Shown here: positions 22,575 to 42,086 of the stretch, piece after piece
How positions within the stretch are numbered: position 1 is the first letter of the stretch
How the letters are laid out: every line of letters begins with the position of its first letter
NCBI GenBank assembly: GCA_946800325.1
Contig: OX326958.1
Coordinates: forward strand, 67,949,264-68,013,263
DNA: 64,000 bases
DNA from: Luzula sylvatica
Taxonomy: Eukaryota > Streptophyta > Magnoliopsida > Poales > Juncaceae
Reading direction: 5' to 3'
Notes under the pieces: generated by a model
The model's database searches: none
Seen by the model: the letters and a program-made list of their open reading frames with translations, nothing else
What the model was told of the DNA's origin: nothing
Made by a program: the position numbers and the translations under genes

Positions 22575-23267
22575 TCAGAAAAATTCATGATTCACATTCA
22601 AAAGATCATGATAACAAAAGTTATTCAAATATATCGCGCAATCCTCATAATTCATGGGCTCGACCTGCGCCAACTCAGCACCAGTACTAGTACCGGCCTC
22701 GGCGGGAAACCAGTATTTCAAATCAGAATCTTCGGTCACGCAACCCTCTGACAAGACAGGCGCCTTGTCAGCCTCGGGTCGAAGTACGCTAAGCGGAACG
22801 ACCTGTTCAAAACCCTGTGTCGGTCCCACATCCGTCGAGATCCACTTTTCGTCAGACGCCATTTCTGCCACGTCAGCAGCTTGCTGAGCTGGCGGCGGTG
22901 TGGAATACAATTCTTCCATCCTCTTATACACGGCCTTGAGACGTGTCTCGACTATTCGAGACATATTATTTACGGTTTCGAGAGATGCCACGTCAACAAT
23001 TGCACCTCTTCCCGAGGCAACGTCGTTCAACAAGATCTGAGCCTCGAGATTCGCATTTTCGGCCTCAACTTTATGCAAATGGCGTTCGAGAACCGAAACT
23101 TGTTTCTGAAGAAGACCGTCACCGTCGACCATTTTCTTGGTCTGATCCACCTCTGACATGGCAGAGAACTTTGCGAGGACGTCAGAGATATTCTCGGGGT
23201 GGGACCAGTGTCGGGGTTTTATCTGAAAAGGAGAAACAAATATTATGTTTCTATATTCAATGGGCAA
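22575..23267 (-). pseudogene. M-gamma type I MADS protein (AGL80-like), lacking its MADS domain
   Basis: An open reading of 230 codons whose core matches the region after the MADS domain of M-gamma proteins (AGL80/PHERES group): PRHWSHPENISDVLAKFSAM, then DQTKKMVDGDGLLQKQV, a coiled-coil with HKVEAENANLE, then the SLETVNNMSRIVETRLKAVY helix and an acidic C-terminus ending NVNHEFF. These factors act in female gametophyte and endosperm development. The N-terminal DNA-binding MADS box is not found upstream: homology fades at about 23223-23260 and GCN2-derived sequence begins by 23550. A splice acceptor (tctccttttcag) precedes ATAAAACCC at 23223, but no candidate first exon is visible. The reading is otherwise open. 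Likely 5'-truncated and unable to bind DNA as a MADS factor. Confidence 0.68.
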
Positions 23268-23549
23268 GGAATGTTTGGAAAATTAAGGAGAGGGTAAATT
23301 TTCTTTTTAAGCACAAATATGATATTTTCAAATTTTATCAAGCTTAATTTGCAAGTCTCTTTTTCTGTCAACGATCAACAATCACAAATGAAAAATTTTC
23401 AAATCAAATACCGTGAGTAAATTGAACCACCAACAATCACAAATGCAAAAATTTCAGATCATATACCGTGAGTAAATTCAAAATCAAATTTACAAGAAAT
23501 ACAAATGCAAAAATTCATCTCGCACAAAAACAACTCAAATACAAATGCA

Positions 23550-24365
23550 AAAAACAGTGTAGACCCAGTTGCCCTTCTGTAGACCCAATTGGGTTAATTT
23601 CAAATCATTAACCCAATTGCCCTTCTGTAGACCCAGTCAATTTCATACCTTTTCAAAGACGTGATCTACAAGGCATTTCAGTAAAATTCAGTGTAAATAA
23701 GTAAAAAATAAAATGGGGGCAAATTTGTGAATAAATATTTTACAGTACTTGTTTTGAAGTAATTGCAAATACGAATTGAGAACGCAATTCGTGACAAAGC
23801 TCCAATATATCACCACCTTGAGACATTAGTTTTACTGTTTTCCTGCATGTGAATAACGATATTAAAAAGGTAAATTTAAGATTTTAAGATTTAAAAGAGC
23901 ATATATATAGAAAACAACCTATTAAAAGGAAATCTCCCATCCAAAATGTCGAGAGGAGAGAAGTCCAATTTTTTGGCGCAATGTCGCTTGAAAACCTCTT
24001 TGCTAACATTAATAATCACATCTTCAAACTCATAATCAATATTACTACTAATTTTGCCTTGATTGTTTCTCGTTATATTTTTTGTCCCATCATTATAATA
24101 TTTACTCATTAATCGTTCTTCCTTAAATATGGTCGACACTACTTTGTCATAGACGTTTGTGTCATCTTATGCCTGTATCATTCTCAACACTTCTGCATAA
24201 ACATTTAGAGTTAAATTATAATTATCAATTAGTAGGGGTATATATTGAATTTTACCACTTAGCCATTCATCTTGCATGGCAGCATGCGAGGAGGCAATTC
24301 TTTCTGTAAAATTTCAGTCTCAGAGGGTCGATCTGAAGGACTTTGTGCCAATAATTAAAAATATC
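23550..24365 (-). pseudogene. Duplicated block of GCN2 exons 16-19
   Basis: Homologous to 26850-27610 in the GCN2 gene, same strand, about 0.5 kb beyond that gene's stop codon. It contains the exon 19-like part (about 23570-23680), exon 18 (about 23745-23838), exon 17 (about 23930-24185; SNIDYEFEDVIINVSKEVFK and HCAKKLDFSPLDILDG) and the end of exon 16 (about 24255-24350). Exon 16 carries a small local duplication of 'ggcagcatg'. Sequence like the GCN2 3' flank (24700-24880) is also repeated at 23330-23540. A broken partial copy. Confidence 0.88.
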
Positions 24366-24895
24366 ATATGGTGTTAATACAATTGTTAATTATGTTTTTG
24401 CTTGATTACATTTCGATATTTTTAAATATTTTGATTATTCAATGTGATGTTATTTATAATTCCGTTGAATGTTATCATAACGTAAATAATCGTAAAGTAC
24501 ATGTATTATTATACATAAACAAATTCTAATAACAGTGTTATTAATATAATACGGAATACTTTTATTTTATTAAGACGATATTATCACTAACAAAAAATTA
24601 ATATTTTGCATTCAAATGGAAAACACAAATATCATGCTCACCGCTAGTGCGAGTATGCTAGCCATGTTAAATTATTATGATGTTTTTCTTTTCAAGCAGA
24701 CATATATTTTGGAATTTTACAAAGTTAAATTTGCAAGTCTCGTTTTCTATCAACTATCAACAATCACAATTGCAAAAATTTCACACCATATACCGTGAGT
24801 AAATTCAAAATCAAATTTACAAGAATTGAAAATGCAAAAATTTATCTCGCAAAAAACAACTCAAAAACAAAATCTAATAAAAAAAATCCTCAAAT

Positions 24896-31671
<6,776 letters not shown>

Positions 31672-31680
31672 CGTTGTACT

Positions 31681-32509
31681 AGTATCAAGCAACCAAATCT
31701 TGATTCTTTAAGTGATTGGGGATCGAAAAAAAGTTTACAAAAGACGGAAGAGCGCGCGATTTATACGAAGATATGCTGCGGGTATCGGGTATCGGTATCG
31801 GGTACGGGTCGGGTATACTTACCATTAACATGTTAGGGCTTAGGGTTCGTTTGGTCCGAATTTGAAATATGCTTTCGAATCATTTATTTAATTTAATCTG
31901 AGATGCTGTAGAATATTATATGTCTAAAAGTTCCATTCTACCGAATAGTAATTTAAAACTATACAATTAATTAATATAAAAACATAATTAAGTAATGTAT
32001 GTCTTAATAATTCTTGAATAAAATTTATTAATTATTAATGTAATATATTTTTATTAATTTATGATATGGTGGGGAAATGAGGGGAATTGTAAAATTACCC
32101 TTATTTTATTGATCCCTCCCAAAATATATCAATTTGACAATCTAACAAGTCTTGAATATCATAATAGTTTAGTAGTAAAATAAAAGATTGTAATTTCTAA
32201 AAATTCAATATCAAGTTAATAATTTGAATATTTTTATAATTTTGTAATTTCGAAAGGGTAAAAATAATATTTTAAGGGTGTGCTTGATAATTTTAATTGT
32301 TTAAAGGATAAATAAACAATAAAAAAAAACTTGAAATATATGTTTATTTTGAAAGGGTGTGCTTGAAATATATGTGTATTAGGATAAATAAACAATATCA
32401 TAATTGTTTAAAGGAAAATTTTAATTGTTTAAAGGACAAACATGAAAAATAACATCAAATAATAATAAAATAAACATCTTGAAAATATATTGGTAGAAAT
32501 ATATGTTTA
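31681..32509. promoter_or_regulatory. Region upstream of GCN2
   Basis: Expected to hold the GCN2 promoter. A short 'gggtatc' tandem tract sits at 31778-31818, about 110 bases upstream of the start codon. The rest is AT-rich with no other recognised element. Confidence 0.4.
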
Positions 32510-33380
32510 AACATCTAGTTTTTTTGGTTTGCATTTCATGTAGTTTTTAATAGTTTCATGATATTTTATTTTTTAAATATTTGCAAGGTGATATTTTAAT
32601 ATTGTTGTTCATCTTATTATAAAAGTCAAAATATAATGTATGAAATATTAAAATTATACAAATATAACATGCAATAATTATTTTCTTTAAATTATTATAT
32701 GCTACAAAAAATTTAGGATTTTTTAAAAATAAAAAATATAATAATTTATTTAAATTACTACATATATAAATTAAGGGGGGTGTTACAATATTAAAAGTAA
32801 GTATTTTTTTGTGAATTTTGTTTCATATTTAATTCATACAAAATATATATGAATGAACTTGGTCTACAATGGACCAAATTTTATGTAATTTTTATTTTAA
32901 TTGGTTTATACGGAACATGTTTAAATGAATAGCAAATTAATTTAGACATTTTAATAAAGATGGAATGACTTATTTTAACTTGATGATATGACCTTCTGTG
33001 GAAGCAAGAATTTCTACATTATACATAAGATATAATTTGTAACATGGAGGATATATATATAATTATATTTTAACATAAGTTTACGATTGTGATTTGAATC
33101 TGTCACAAATCATAAATTTCTAAATAAACATCTATGGAAGTTATCTCGTTTTTCAGCAAGAGGTTCAATGAAAAATATGACCTCAAGCTCTCTACCAGTT
33201 AGGTCGTTTTTGTCTTTTGGTAATGGTTCATTTAAAAAATAACTTATATGAAATAACACTCAAAACTACACAAATTCATATGGAAGTAATTTACATAGAA
33301 TAACACTCAAAACTAATTTTATTACAAAAAATTTAGTATTACAAAACTATGCAAATTCATCCACTTTCGCTCTAAATTAT

Positions 33381-33411
<31 letters not shown>

Positions 33412-34815
33412 CTATTTCATACTACTTGATTACTCACACTATTATTACTTGGATACACATACATTATGCATGCCTATTTTTACTTGCTCAAACCGGCGTC
33501 ATGGTTGAGTGTGGGAGATATTCTAATCAACATCAAGTGAATTAAGTACTTTCAACAAAAACGCAGAATTGGGGGATAAAGCCGGAACAATTTCTTTTTC
33601 CTCCCTTTTAATCTCATTTTCTTCCATACTCTTAATTCTTTCAGAAATTGCCAACGCCGTAATGTTATTCGGGTTCAATTCCATAAATTCCTGAATTATT
33701 TCAGAAATTCTCAACACCCCAATGTTATTTGGCTCCAATAAGAGCAACAATTTAACATCTCTAAATTCCAAATCAGTCTTGTTTAATGCCCCGTAACATC
33801 TAGCTCTTTTTATTATAGCCTTGGTGTATCCAGGAAAAACTTCGAGGGCTGCAGTGCATGCGTTAATTGCAAGATCATATTTCCTCGGTCTCATTTGCGT
33901 GTAGCAACGGGCAACATTATAGTACAAAAAAGCAATATCTTTGTGACTTTTCGGAAAGAAATAAATGATCGCCTTGCGGTATTTCAAGATTGCCCCTTCG
34001 TAATCTTTTTTTCGGAATAATTTCTTGGCTTTTTTTTTAGCTTTATTCGATATCTCTCGAATCACCGCGATGCTTGGTTCGGATGTTGTTTTTGAACTGT
34101 GATTGGAGCTCTTATTCTTCGTCGTCGTAGAGTCACTCATCTTTCTTTTTAACTTTTCTTTTCAATTTTCATGAAACGATGCATTTAGGATTCTCGTAAA
34201 TGATTTAAATAGCATCTCTAAAGAACTAAATCACCTCTCTTAGCTCAACCAAAAGAAACGGAGAAAACCACGGTCACGGTATAGGATTACTTTGTTTGTT
34301 CGAAATTAAACACGAAAACTATTAATTTACTATTTTTAGCGAATAATTATCTAATTGAATAATTTCAAAACACAGATTACTAGTTTTTTTTGTTGTAATT
34401 ATATGATGGAGGCCGAATACGCTCTTTCTATGATTGTCAAGTAGGAACACGCCACGTGTTTTACTATGTTTGCTTATTATACACACAAATTGAGAAGGAA
34501 AAATATATCCGGCCCCAACAACATTGATGAGTTGATAAAAAAAATTAAGTGCGTTAATTAACATTATTAATTAATTGACCCAATTAATTATTAATTTATA
34601 TGATCGATTGACGCGTCAATAATTTCAAGATATTAATTACAAAAACATAATTTTAGTATAAAAACTGCTATGTATGCATAAATTACAATTTCTAGTTTTT
34701 TATAAATGAATTATTCATATGTGCGATTATATTAATGATCATTTAATTATTTTAAAGGTATATAGTAATGACACATTAAATAGAAAATAATTATATTTTA
34801 TAACTACAAAATTAT
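32510..34815. repeat. Segmental duplication 2, copy B (TPR block)
   Basis: Aligns to parts of 4520-9710 but lacks the three insertions found there, so it preserves the pre-insertion arrangement. Includes TPR gene copy B. Confidence 0.85.
33523..34140 (-). CDS. Small TPR protein resembling the Phox TPR domain, copy B
   Basis: Single-exon ORF of 205 residues from ATG 34140, paralogue of 7923-8531. Three TPR-like units are visible (AKKLFRKKDYEGAILKYRKA; YYNVARCYTQMRPRKYDLAI; KAIIKRARCYGALN), then the LEPNNIGVL / LNPNNITAL repeat and a LLKVLNSLDVD end. It has no PB1 domain, unlike full Phox proteins. About four in five residues match copy A; substitutions are spread through the protein while the frame is intact. 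The downstream flank of both copies carries a (CT)n tract (33381-33405 here, 7788-7807 in copy A). Function not known; binding of Hsp70/Hsp90-type tails is inferred from the TPR type. Confidence 0.72.
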   Translation of the reverse strand: MSDSTTTKNKSSNHSSKTTSEPSIAVIREISNKAKKKAKKLFRKKDYEGAILKYRKAIIYFFPKSHKDIAFLYYNVARCYTQMRPRKYDLAINACTAALEVFPGYTKAIIKRARCYGALNKTDLEFRDVKLLLLLEPNNIGVLRISEIIQEFMELNPNNITALAISERIKSMEENEIKREEKEIVPALSPNSAFLLKVLNSLDVD

Positions 34816-37103
34816 ATATATAATTACAAATAACTAATTTATATTTTTTATATTTCAATTTATTGCTGGATTCAATTATTTATCAATATTATAATTATTA
34901 ATTTGATAATTATGATTCTTTTTTATTTATTTATATACTCAGATTTATACTTAACTAATTCATAAATTATTGATTTTGATTATCCTTTCTAATTTGAATA
35001 ATCATAACTGATGGTTCACACAAATTTGACTTGATTCATGAGAACAAGAAGGTCCCTCATGAAAGAAGTGCTTCAGAAAAAATTCTTATAAAGACGTCCA
35101 TTTTTTTTCTTTGCATTTGTTGGTAATGAGACCACATATTTTTAATAAATTATATACATACATTAACATAATTAACAAAGATCATGTAAATTAATTAGAT
35201 ATCGGAGTAAACTAAAACTATCAATACAAAGTTATTTCATAGTGTTATATCGCGATGTCTCTGGTTTGGTTTCCGATATTCTACTCCGAGTCTTCGAGTC
35301 CGACTAGCCTAGCTCCGGCTTGACTCCTAACAGAGTATAATTATAACTCTCACTAATATTTTTTTAACTATGGTTAAGTTATGGTTATGTTATGAATATG
35401 TTTTTCTCCTTTTCTTTTCTATAGATCAGTAAAAATGATTATTTATATATTTCAAATGGGGTTTGTTTAGGGCCGGTTAATCGGTTATGCATTTTGTGGG
35501 ATCCAAAGCAATCGTTATTTGCCTATTATAATTTGTAAACAATATATAATTTTATTTAAAACTAGCAGATACGTACATACGTACATGACGAGAGAAAAGA
35601 ATAAAATCAAATCAAAGCAAATTCACCATATCCACTTTTGATTAATCTTCATTGCATACTCTCAAATTCGACATGCAATTGTGTAACTGTAACTATGATA
35701 ATTTTTTGGAGTAATTATGTTGGCCATTTTATTCACGTCAAATGACCATAGAGAAAGGAAGCGAGAAAAAAAAAAAGGGCAGTCGCAATTTTGAGAGGAG
35801 AAAGAGATAGAGAAGAGTGATTTGGCTTCTTTTTCTTTTTTTTTCTGACGAGGGAGAAAAAGTAGTGGTTTCGGATATTTTCTTAATGGGTTTCGGATCT
35901 GATGAGAATAAAAAAAAATAATTAAAATGACATGTGTCTTGGGTGAGATCCAAATATAAGGTAAAATTGGTTTTGAGAGGGAAAAAATGTGTGGTCCTAG
36001 CTTTGTTGAAACAAAAAATATATGGCGCCCACACACACTTTAATTGATTCATTGATGCGTTAATCGAGATGACTTAATCGAATTGATTAGACATATTAAT
36101 TGAATCAATTCAATAAACTTGATTTGATGACTAATTAATCCAATTAATTTCTACTAACTTCCCTCGATTGGCGTATCAAAACATCAAAAAAAGAAGACCA
36201 TGAGATATCATATATAACCGCAAAGTCTAATTATGTAGGGATTTATAATTTACGTAATTGTTTCTCCACATATCATATAACAAAATTTATCATTATAATT
36301 TAATTTATGTATTTAAGTAGGAAATAAACTTAAAAACTAACACAGACCGAAGCTGAAATTCAGACGTATTTATATGTGATGAGGAAAAATTCTAAATGAA
36401 TGGAATTCATTTGAAGAAGAAAAGAAAATTTGATTTTTCTAATTATGTGGAATCTTTATTCTCATAATTTAGAAAAGGGGGAGATCATGTTCGGGCCTCA
36501 ATAAACGATATCAAGAAAATTCATTATTAAAACAAATATGTATAATTTTGTATGTCAAATTTTGTTAACTATGTTTGCAATATTTCTGGTCACGTACACA
36601 TTTCATCAAATATGAAGTGTTCTAATTTACATATTCTATTTAACGTATATACTAATACCAATAAGACTAATTGCACATTAAATAGAAAAATCATAATTAG
36701 TAACTTATAATTATAAATTACCATTCAATAATTACATCTAATTAATTATAATTATTTAATTGTACTTATCAATACAATTATTAGTTTATAAATACCTATA
36801 TTTTAAAATTTATATACTAATTCATATATAAATTATATAACTAAATAATTTCATAATTATAACTAATCCACAATCATTTAAATTTATATACTAATTCATA
36901 TATAATTATTAGTTTATAAATACCGATATTTGGCATACAAAATGCGGTACCGAATAAGCAAGCAAAGAAGAGGATTCGAACTCAAAATACATTTATAGTT
37001 TTCATAACTCCAATTCAAAACAAAAGTATCGAATATAAAATCACAACAAAACACAAAGGAACTTAGTTCCTTCATAGTATATTTTTTCGCTTTGTTACAC
37101 TTG
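34816..37103. other. AT-rich non-coding stretch between TPR copy B and ILK copy B
   Basis: No supported gene. Purine/pyrimidine-rich ORFs at 35662-36052 lack any motif. A small foldback at 36053-36178 (ttgatgcgttaatcgag against the complement of ctcgattggcgtatcaa) resembles the one at 62970-63093. Confidence 0.5.
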
Positions 37104-39951
37104 TTACTTCCTGTAAAATCCAAAGAAACATATATATTTTTCAACTCATCGCGATAATTAAAAAAAAAGTAGGGGTTTAATTAAAAATAAAGAAGTACGT
37201 ACCAAGGCAATTTGAAATTGTCTTTCCAGCGACTTTGCTTAACAGAATTCGAAGACATTATGCTCAAACGGGTTATAATCTCCGAAAATATCGGTCGCGA
37301 ATTAGGTCGTGGGTCCCAGCACTCCTCTATCAACCTATCATCGAATAAAAAAGTATATAAAAAAGAAATCATAATTGGTTACTTAGGTTTATTTTCTAAA
37401 CTTACTCTTTTGAATCTGCGAGATAATATTTCGATTTGTTTCTGAACGAAGGTCTTAATCCTTCTAAACAAATCAATTTCGAAACTTCATTTGGAGGTTT
37501 CGGATGAAAAACTGGCACTCCTTCGATCATCTAATTAACAAAATCATAAAATCTAAAAACCCAAAATAGCATTTTTACCCTTCCAAAATTAAGAATACTA
37601 AATATGCTATTTTTACTTTTTGGAAGGGTAAATATGACATTTTCATTTTTTATATTTGGAAATATGTTACGAACCTCGTATAGAATGAGACCAAATGAGA
37701 AAACATCGGCACCCCTCCCGAATATTTCGTTTCTGTAGACTTCGGGAGCCGTGTATAAACCTTGAGCATTAAAAATAAAATGTTACAAAATTAAAAAAAA
37801 TAATAATAATAAAAATAGGAATTTACTATTTGGAAAATCGATTGGATTCATGAGTTTATATTGATCCTCGGATAATTTCGTCATTTTAATTAATCCAAAT
37901 CCAGCCACCTTGAGTTTATTCGTATCGTCCCGCAAAATATTTCTGCCACCTTACCAAAATGCATCATTAAATGTATATATAACCAAAAATATTCGCAATT
38001 AATTTAGATTTTTAGAGAGAACATCGTCTTACTCTGGATTCAGATCACAATGGATTATCGGGTCGGGTCTGCATTCATGAAGGTAATTCATGCCCCTGAA
38101 TTAGGAAAATTATACTTAAATTAAGAAAATTAAATAAATTACAAAAAAATGGTGATGTGGACTACTAAGATAATATTATACATGCCTGGCAATATCCAGA
38201 GCGAATCGAAACGCCTTATGATTTGAGAGACGGCCTTTCTTTTGAAGATAGCTTCCCAAATCGCCCTAATTTTCAAATCGCAAAATTCAAATCAACAAAA
38301 ACTCAAATTGTTAGAATTTGGATTGTAAAATAAAGCGGAATTTCATGTGTGCCCCTACAAATCATCAAACAATTTTTCTATACTTTTACTCTTTTAACAA
38401 TTTATATGGTTATAATTTCCTCATATTCATTTATTAGTTTGAACTGCTCTAGCAAACACTCCCTTAATATGTTTTCAGGGGTTTTGAGTGTAGTATTTTA
38501 TTTCAATAATAATTTTTTGAAGGAAATCAAGGACTAGATTTGAGAAAAAAATTATTAGTTAAGGACCAAAAGTCATTTCTTAATGCAAATTAAATGACTA
38601 AACATAAAAAAAAAATTGTGATGAGTTTATAGGGGTATACATGGTATTTTAAGGTTTTATAGGGTATCCATGATATTTTGCGGGTTTGATGAAGGTATTC
38701 GTGAAATTTCGCGTTTTTTAGGGGTATACGTGAAATTATTAGTTTTAGTAAAGGTACACCTAAAATTGTGCCATTAAAAATAAAAATAAAATACTTTTTG
38801 ATGGTACTCGGCAACGATCATCATAGGGATATTTTGAGTTATAGCACCGACAAATTGCACCAAATTAGGGTGCCTTGCTTTCTCGAGTATAGTTAATTCA
38901 TGCCTGAATGTATTGCTGAAAAAATAAAAATAAAATCATGAGATATAGATGAAGTTCCTGTAAATAAAAATATTATCAAGGGTAAAAGTGCAAAAAAGGA
39001 TGTACATGGTCTCAGGATCAGAAAGAGTATTTTTGTCAAGAATCTTCACAGATACTTTTGTACCATTCCACTTAGCGACATGATTACCCTATTAATAACA
39101 AACTTCACCCAATTAGCTATTATATATAATTAATAAGTTCTTAAATCTCTAATTTAATAAAAAAATTGTACTCTTGTGAGTTCATCGATTCTTTTAAATT
39201 CAAGGTGAAGCGGGTTCAATTCATATTCTGGCCATTCTTCAGGATTCGAAACCGACATTGGAGTCTTCGCAGCCGATTTCTAAAATTCAAATACCAACTT
39301 TTGTAAAAAAAAAAATCTAATTGATTAGAAAAAACAAAATTGCAATTTGAACCAATTTTTACAGGAATTTTGGCTCCTCTCGATCTTAACAAATTATACA
39401 CTTCGACATTCCCATAATGTTTCGCATCTGCAGCTGGCTAAAATAAAATAAAATAAAATCATTTAACATGAAATTAATTAATAGAAATTTTATTTTTCTA
39501 CAAAACTTACAGTACTCCCCCATCGATCTCGCGAATTAACATTGGCTCGCCAGCTAAGCAAGAGCTTCACCACTTCCAGATGGCCTTCGCAGGCGGCAAT
39601 ATGCAAAGCAGTCCTTCCATCTAAATCAATACTATTCACATCCACCCCTTCTTTCAGCAACTCCTCTACTCCTTCAGAGTCCCCTTTGCACGCCATGAAT
39701 AGCAGTTGCATTGTAGAGTCGAGATTTTCGGGTACGGATAGTTGGGACCCGGTTGACCCATTAGGGTCGAAATCGCGGTTCGGGTCTAAGGAGGATTGGC
39801 GACCGAATACAAATCGGCCGTTGCTGATCTGGCGACCTAAAGCCAGCGCCGAGGCCTGCCGCCAGAGGCCTACAGTGGTTGATTTTGTTAAGGATGCTCC
39901 GGCTGAGAACTGGCGAGAAATTCCTTTCTTCAGCTTTGATGCCACCTCCAT
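37104..39951 (-). CDS. Integrin-linked-kinase-like ankyrin/Raf-like kinase, copy B, complete
   Basis: Twelve exons: 39951-39511, 39437-39363, 39279-39172, 39088-39006, 38915-38795, 38265-38186, 38095-38033, 37942-37827, 37760-37675, 37530-37406, 37334-37203, 37110-37104. They join in phase to 478 residues, the usual length of plant ILKs. N-terminus MEVASKLKKGISRQFS; ankyrin repeats around 75-145 (GVDVNSIDLDGRTALHIAACEG); kinase-like domain to the end (VAKWNGTKVSVKIL, MMIVAEYH, HCDLNPEN, GFGLIK, TAPEVY, DVFSFGLILYE, FSEIITRL). The catalytic loop has HCD instead of HRD and GFG instead of DFG, as known for this family, so activity may be atypical. Intron 6 has a GC donor. The last exon adds only seven coding bases, giving the family's ...PWK end. 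The 5' leader probably lies in 39952-40350. Confidence 0.92.
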
Positions 39952-40111
39952 TTTTGCGATTACAGAGTGATTTACTTTCGTTGAAGATTGATTAAATACT
40001 GTGAAAACTGGAAAATAGACTAAAACAATTAGAACAGAAAAGATCTACATATAAACGGTTAATTATAACAGAATTCTTCTAATTAAGAAATTAAACTAGA
40101 GGATTTGGACT
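37849..40111. repeat. Segmental duplication 1, copy B
   Basis: Partner of 1-2282, same orientation, about 37.8 kb apart. After 40111 the sequence is unique to this copy and holds the likely ILK 5' leader and promoter. Confidence 0.95.
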
Positions 40112-40495
40112 GGCAACTGTCTCAGCTTAAAATCAATGAAAAAATCAAGAGCAATTATACAAAATTAAACAAAATATACCTCGAAACAGGCATGATTCGC
40201 AATTTTTCGTCCAAATTCATTCAAATCTTCACCATCAGAAAGGAAGAATTCAAAACATCAGCATAGAAAAAGAAAATTCAAAATCATGGAAAATTCAACA
40301 GAATGAAATAGTAGTACCTTCGGTTTGAGATCTGAGCTTAATATTTAAAGTAATCGAAACTTTTCGTTTACTATTGTATTTTCATTCTAAAAATTGTTAT
40401 TTTATTTGAATGGGTCTCGGCCCTCGGGCTCGGCTATTGCTTGAGTGGCAATAAAATAGATAAAATTCATTGTTTATGTATTGATTTAAGGAAAA

Positions 40496-40737
40496 TGTTG
40501 TACATACACAACTCCCCTCCCCCCATGCCTTGATGACGTGGATAACGCTTAACACCTCAAGAATTAACACACAAATACATGATTTAACATCTTAATTTGC
40601 GTTTTTATTATCTTATGTTATGATTAAACACCCAAATAAGGTGTTAAATCATAAATTTGTGTGTTAATTCTTGAGGTGTTAAGCGGTATCCATGTCATCA
40701 AGGATGTTGGTGTAGGTTGGGGGGATGTACATCACTA
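40496..40737. mobile_element. Foldback MITE, 'gatgtacatc / ttaacacctcaagaattaac' family, copy 2
   Basis: Complementary arms: tgatgacgtggataacgc + ttaacacctcaagaattaac + acacaaatacatgatttaac on the left, pairing with the right half ending ggttggggggatgtacatca. The centre is near 40620. About 240 bases, the same size as the copy at 21935-22172. It lies upstream of the ILK copy B leader. Confidence 0.87.
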
Positions 40738-41235
40738 CTCTTGATTTAATTATTCATCATGTGAAAGTGAAGATATTAAAATATTAAATACAAATCTTGT
40801 ACGGCAACTTTTGTGTAGCGGGTCATTCGGATTATAAAGGACAGAGAATTTGGGCCACACAAATGGGTTTTAGGTAATTAAAATAGGCCATGACTAAAAA
40901 ATCATTTTTGTGTGTTGAGGAATGATGGGAGGTCGTTAGGTTCGTCGACTTTCAAACGAGTGATTTTCTAAATAGACCTCCAAAAGTTCGGAAATTCAAT
41001 AGTGATGGAATTTGAGAGCGTAAAGGAGTAGCTTGTGATTATAAGCTACTGCAGGGACTGTTTGAAGAACGTTCTGAATATCCGAAAAATAGGTACATGG
41101 ACCATGGTCATTCAAATATGCCAAAAGTTTCCACTGATATACAACAAAAATTCAAAGAAAGATTCAAAAGTGGATTTGGCATCGCTATCTATCACAGTAA
41201 AATGGATGTATTGGTTGGCACGCGATTATTTATGA

Positions 41236-41538
41236 GGCCATTTACTGTGCCCCCCAAACCCATCACCACATCCTTGATATCCTATCCATCTCCCAAAAAT
41301 TACCCACTCGATTAACAATGCTTCGAATTAACAGTCAATTGAATTAATAAATTATTAGGTACTAATATGAGGTGTTAATTTACTCAAAATTAACTGTTAA
41401 TTCGAAGCATTAATTAATTTGGAGAGAGAGTGGGATGCAAATTGGAGTTGGGGATTAACACCCAACCCAAAAAAAACAAAAGAGAATGGGATCGTGGGTG
41501 TGGTGATGGGTTTTGGGGGCAAGGTATAATTTCCCATT
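41236..41538. mobile_element. Foldback MITE, 'aaatttac...gcccc' family, copy 1
   Basis: The left end ggccatttactgtgcccc, followed by caaacccatcacc, pairs with a right end (reverse complement) gggaaattataccttgcccc, then caaaacccatcacc. Inner arms cttcgaattaacagt / actgttaattcgaag pair near the centre at about 41375. Related to 47187-47462 and 56155-56440. Confidence 0.8.
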
Positions 41539-41539
41539 A

Positions 41540-42086
41540 TTTATTTAGTTTTTAAATTTTGATTGCTTGGTAAAACGATTTGCTTTACTGTTATTTCTTT
41601 ATGTTGCCGACATCCACTTATTTACCGCAGCAAGAAAGCTTCCACGTATTTTTGTTAATATAAAAATATCATATATATACTATACAAAATTTCAAATTTC
41701 AAAATATAATTGGAATGACTAATTTATCCTTATTAAATGATTGTATGATTTATCTAATTTTCAAAGAAAATATGAATCAAATGAAAGTTTAGATGATATA
41801 TAATTGGAATGTAAGGTAATCTTTACATATTTTTTTTTAATTCATGAGATTTAATTGGATCATATCAACATTTAAATGCCACCAACTAAAGAAGATTAAA
41901 AATGCACAAAAATATTGCCATTAAATAATAAAACATTAAATACAAATATTTATATCTTATGCAAAATAAAAAAAATACAGCAAACTGCTTCCAAAAAAAT
42001 AGTTTTACTTACAAATTCCTAAGAAGAGTCCAGTTTTAAATTTCTAAATTTTGATTATTCGTTGATTTTGTTCATAATTATCAAGA
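41540..42086. other. Non-coding stretch
   Basis: AT-rich; no gene or repeat recognised. Confidence 0.5.

Noticed and set aside
35662..36052. Two overlapping Phe/Ser-rich minus-strand ORFs
   Set aside because: Composition follows a purine/pyrimidine bias, with no motif or splice context.
37942..38095. ILK catalytic motifs HCD and GFG as inactivating mutations
   Set aside because: These substitutions are typical of the plant ILK family and occur in both copies, so they are not lesions of this gene.
41035..41315. Plus-strand ORFs near 41.1 kb
   Set aside because: No family resemblance and partly inside a MITE.
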